Shown here: positions 61,760 to 64,000 of the stretch, piece after piece | Layout: the number at the start of each line of letters is the position of its first letter | Numbering within the stretch: the first letter of the stretch is position 1 | DNA from: Tardiphaga robiniae | Lineage (GTDB): Bacteria; Pseudomonadota; Alphaproteobacteria; Rhizobiales; Xanthobacteraceae | Length of the DNA stretch: 64,000 nucleotides | Direction of reading: 5' to 3' | NCBI RefSeq assembly: GCF_001618955.1 | Contig: NZ_LVYV01000034.1 | Span: 310,001-374,000 of the forward strand | Program-made: the position numbers and the translations under genes | The notes under the pieces: model-generated | Told to the model about the DNA's origin: nothing | Seen by the model: only the letters and a program-made list of their open reading frames with translations | Database searches by the model: none

Positions 61760-62677
61760 TCAGACTTTTTCGACTTCGGGACGGCCGAGGAGGCCGGTCG
61801 GCAGGAAGATCAGCACCACGATCAGAATCGAAAAGGCGGCGACGTCCTTGTATTCGGTGGAGAAGTAGGCGGCCCACAATGTCTCGATCAGGCCGATCAG
61901 CAAGCCGCCGAGCATCGCGCCAGGCAGTGAGCCGATGCCGCCGAGCACGGCGGCCGTGAAGGCCTTGATGCCGGCGACGAAGCCCATGAAGAAATCGACG
62001 AGGCCGTAATAGAGCAGATACATCATCCCCGCGACGGCGGCGAGCGCGGCACCGATCACGAAGGTCATGGAGATGGTGCGGTCGACATCGACACCGAGCA
62101 GCGAGGCCATGGTCTGGTCCTGTTCGCAGGCGCGCATGTCGCGGCCGAGGCGCGTGCGGGCCACCAGCCAGGTGAATAGCGCCAGCAGCACGATGGTGGT
62201 GATGACGACGATGATCTGGATGTTGGACAAGCGTACGGCGAAACCGTCGGCACCTTCGTGCAGCGTGTAGCCGCCGGTAATGATCGGCGGCACTGGCTTG
62301 ACGCGGGCGCCCTGTGCGACCTGCGAGAAATTGGTCAGCACGAAAGACATGCCGATCGCCGACAGCATCGGCGCGAGACGGAAGGAATGGCGCAAGGGAC
62401 GGTAGGCGATGCGCTCGATGGTCCAGCCGTAGAGCGAGGTAATCGCCATCGACACCAGCAGCACCAGCAGCAGGATCACCGGCACCGTGGTGAGGCCGAT
62501 CGACACCAGGATGAGAAACGTGATCAGCGCGATGAAGCCGCCGATCATGAAGATGTCGCCATGGGCGAAATTGATCATGCCAACGATGCCGTAGACCATC
62601 GTGTAGCCGATCGCGATCAGGCCATAGATGGAGCCGAGCACGAGACCGTTGATCAGTTGCTGGGCGAAATAATCCAT
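61760..62677 (-). CDS. livH: LivH-type ABC-transporter permease
   Basis: The 305-residue membrane protein starts MDYFAQQLINGLVLGSIYGL and has the LivH pattern: YGIVGMINFAHGDIFMIGGF, RIAYRPLRHSFRLAPMLSAIGM, GVDVDRTISMTFVIGAALAAVAG and AFTAAVLGGIGSLPGAMLGG. It is the first gene of the livHMGF operon. A 21-bp palindrome lies 29 bp upstream. Confidence 0.95.
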   Translation of the reverse strand: MDYFAQQLINGLVLGSIYGLIAIGYTMVYGIVGMINFAHGDIFMIGGFIALITFLILVSIGLTTVPVILLLVLLVSMAITSLYGWTIERIAYRPLRHSFRLAPMLSAIGMSFVLTNFSQVAQGARVKPVPPIITGGYTLHEGADGFAVRLSNIQIIVVITTIVLLALFTWLVARTRLGRDMRACEQDQTMASLLGVDVDRTISMTFVIGAALAAVAGMMYLLYYGLVDFFMGFVAGIKAFTAAVLGGIGSLPGAMLGGLLIGLIETLWAAYFSTEYKDVAAFSILIVVLIFLPTGLLGRPEVEKV

Positions 62678-62706
62678 GCGCTGCCGGATTCGAGTGAGGC
62701 GCCACC

Positions 62707-62727
62707 ATGATCCGGCAGCCGGATCAT
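62707..62727. promoter_or_regulatory. perfect palindrome upstream of livH
   Basis: ATGATCCGGC and GCCGGATCAT flank a single central A (10+1+10, no mismatch), 29 bp before the livH start. Its size and symmetry suggest an operator for a dimeric regulator, although it may also form a leader hairpin. The rest of the 318-nt gap to the next gene has no ORF. Confidence 0.5.
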
Positions 62728-62995
62728 TGCGTCGTTGTATCGTTTTCTAACAGCGGCCATTGGAGGCGGCAACAGGGGGCGATGCGGCTAAAGTAGCCTG
62801 TACATGCTGTTTTTCGCGGCGATTGGCGTCCGTTCGCTTGCGCCGCAGCGCACACAAATCCGCGCCTTACTAGCGGCTGTTCCGGTGTCACAGTTGCGCC
62901 GTGCAACGGCCTTGCAATCATCACGCGGGAACCGAAACGAACATCGAGGCCGCTCGTTGTCAGGCGTTGAATGGTTCAACACAGGAGATTGAAGA

Positions 62996-63148
62996 ATGTC
63001 CAATCAGAACCAGCAAAAGCCCGGTCAGCAGAAGCCAGGCCAGCAGAGCCAGAATCCGGGGCAGCAGGGCCAGAAGCCCGGCCAGCAGCAGGGCGGGGGT
63101 CAAAATCCTGGCCATGAGCAGGACCCGAGCCGGCAAGGCCAGAAATAG
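62996..63148 (+). CDS. 50-residue Gln/Gly/Pro-rich repeat protein
   Basis: The ORF starts MSNQNQQKPGQQKPGQQSQN with an excellent AGGAG 9 nt upstream. It is built of QQKPGQQ-type repeats with a charged end (HEQDPSRQGQK). There are no hydrophobic residues at all, so it is intrinsically disordered and soluble. A clear terminator follows 55 nt later. Small Q/G/P-rich proteins of this sort occur in this bacterial group; the function is unknown. The strong ribosome-binding site and terminator support a real gene. Confidence 0.7.
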   Translation: MSNQNQQKPGQQKPGQQSQNPGQQGQKPGQQQGGGQNPGHEQDPSRQGQK

Positions 63149-63203
63149 GCCGCCAGGTCGACATCAATCGAGATTTGGGTCGTTCTCAGCGACCCATGTG
63201 GAA

Positions 63204-63228
63204 GGCCCCTCCGAAAGGCGGGGCTTTT
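63204..63228 (+). terminator. terminator of the repeat-protein gene
   Basis: The stem GCCCC-T-CC / GG-C-GGGGC with a GAAA tetraloop and one internal mismatch is followed by TTTT. This is a typical intrinsic terminator on the + strand. Confidence 0.8.
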
Positions 63229-63387
63229 CGTTTGGCGAGTGCTGATCGTATTCCGGGCCGCCGTTATCCCGGCAATTTTCGAATTAAGGTTACCAATTGG
63301 TTTACGTTGTCCGTCTGATTGAACGGGCGTTACGTCGGCGCAGGCGTGCGACTCCTGCGAGTCGCCGGCAGAGCGGTGGACGACGTC

Positions 63388-63984
63388 ATGGATCAGAGCA
63401 GCACAGACCAGGCCGGAGCCCATCAGGTTGGAACTCTCCAAGCTGGCACGTTCCAGACCTGGCGGATCAGCACGTTCACAGGCGCGCTGATCGCCTGCTA
63501 TTTCATCCCGACCTGGACGATCTTCGCGTTCCGCATCATGGTCTCGCCGATCCAGGGCTTCTATGAGCGGCCCAATATTTCACTGGCGCTGTTTCTCAGC
63601 GACTACATGCAATTTTCCAGCATGGGCACGGTGCGCTATGCGTGGCTGCTCGTCGTCGGCAAGCTGACGGTGGTTGCTTTCTTCACGGTATTCCTGGTGT
63701 TCATCACACGGCCGAAAATCCGCAAGACGGGCGGCTGCGACGAGGCGTTGATGATGGCGCTTGGCATCGGCGGCGCGATCTCGTTCGCCAGCATGATGAT
63801 GGCATCGAAAGTCGGCGAGATCGTCGCGATGCGGCTGCACATCACAGAATTGCTGCTGCTGCTGGGCACCGCGGTGTTGATGGCGATCGAGCCGCCGCTG
63901 CGCCGCGAAGCGGCGCAGGAGCTTGACCCCGGGCAACCGGGCAACGCAGCCAACGACACACAGCTTCTGCAAAAAGTCGCCTAG
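63388..63984 (+). CDS. hypothetical membrane protein, four predicted helices
   Basis: The 198-residue protein starts MDQSSTDQAGAHQVGTLQAG; the 23 codons upstream are not protein-like. After a hydrophilic, Gln/Thr-rich N-terminus, four hydrophobic stretches are visible: about 32-50 (TGALIACYFIPTWTIFAF), about 85-105 (WLLVVGKLTVVAFFTVFLVF), about 122-140 and about 152-168. The C-terminal 30 residues are charged. I do not recognise the family. The gene ends just before the window edge. Confidence 0.72.
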   Translation: MDQSSTDQAGAHQVGTLQAGTFQTWRISTFTGALIACYFIPTWTIFAFRIMVSPIQGFYERPNISLALFLSDYMQFSSMGTVRYAWLLVVGKLTVVAFFTVFLVFITRPKIRKTGGCDEALMMALGIGGAISFASMMMASKVGEIVAMRLHITELLLLLGTAVLMAIEPPLRREAAQELDPGQPGNAANDTQLLQKVA

Positions 63985-64000
63985 AGCCTTTTCGGTTTTG

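Overview
The window is a GC-rich (roughly 63-65%) chromosomal segment of an alphaproteobacterium. It most likely comes from the Bradyrhizobium / Rhodopseudomonas / Tardiphaga / Afipia group (Nitrobacteraceae). The evidence is the protein sequences (PurC, PurL, RpsD, the ATPase zeta subunit, Omp25/31-type porin), the alphaproteobacterial pur-bolA-grxD gene set, and two families of palindromic intergenic repeats of the kind I associate with this group. No tRNA, rRNA, transposase, integrase, prophage or CRISPR array was recognised.

Layout. 0-11 kb: an unidentified gene cut by the left edge, an AraC regulator with a GyrI-like sensor domain, a small HTH protein, an alpha/beta hydrolase, a phospholipase-D-like protein with a histone-like lysine tail, an LLM flavin oxidoreductase, an iron-uptake pair (TonB-dependent receptor plus periplasmic iron-binding protein), and the ATPase zeta subunit. 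11-36 kb: the purine genes purC, purS, purQ and purL, then bolA and grxD, all on the + strand. In most alphaproteobacteria these sit close together. Here they are spread over 25 kb by accessory blocks: a patatin/GntP-permease pair, an L,D-transpeptidase, a LysR/Bug/catBC aromatic block, a PhzF/beta-lactamase-fold block, GhrA and an acyltransferase, and the ergothioneine genes egtB-egtD. 36-49 kb: a macrodomain protein, tandem serine hydrolases, threonine aldolase, rpsD, an HpcH-type aldolase, a cupin, murI, a MOSC protein, purB, an AT-richer DUF3800 gene, a DUF2259 protein, a candidate structured RNA and rpe. 49-56 kb: EF-hand and KTSC proteins, a P1-family peptidase, ccdA, then a porin / DUF3313 lipoprotein / DUF2147 / TetR cassette. 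56-63 kb: a complete branched-chain amino-acid-type ABC transporter (livHMGF) with two tandem near-identical binding proteins. Last come a tiny Gln/Gly/Pro repeat protein and a membrane protein.

The signals I think most deserve checking are these. (1) A near-consensus sigma-70-type promoter at 47886-47913 fires into about 380 nt of non-coding sequence (47.92-48.30 kb) that is dense in inverted repeats and has a possible pseudoknot; it looks like an RNA gene I cannot name. (2) A 28-bp element occurs twice with 25/28 identity, upstream of the porin and between DUF2147 and the TetR gene, which suggests a self-contained TetR regulon. (3) That cassette is bounded by the 3' end of ccdA and a degenerate 72-bp second copy of it (60/72 identical), as if the 3.5-kb segment was inserted or arose by duplication and decay. 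All function names are inferred from sequence families read by eye. No database search was run.
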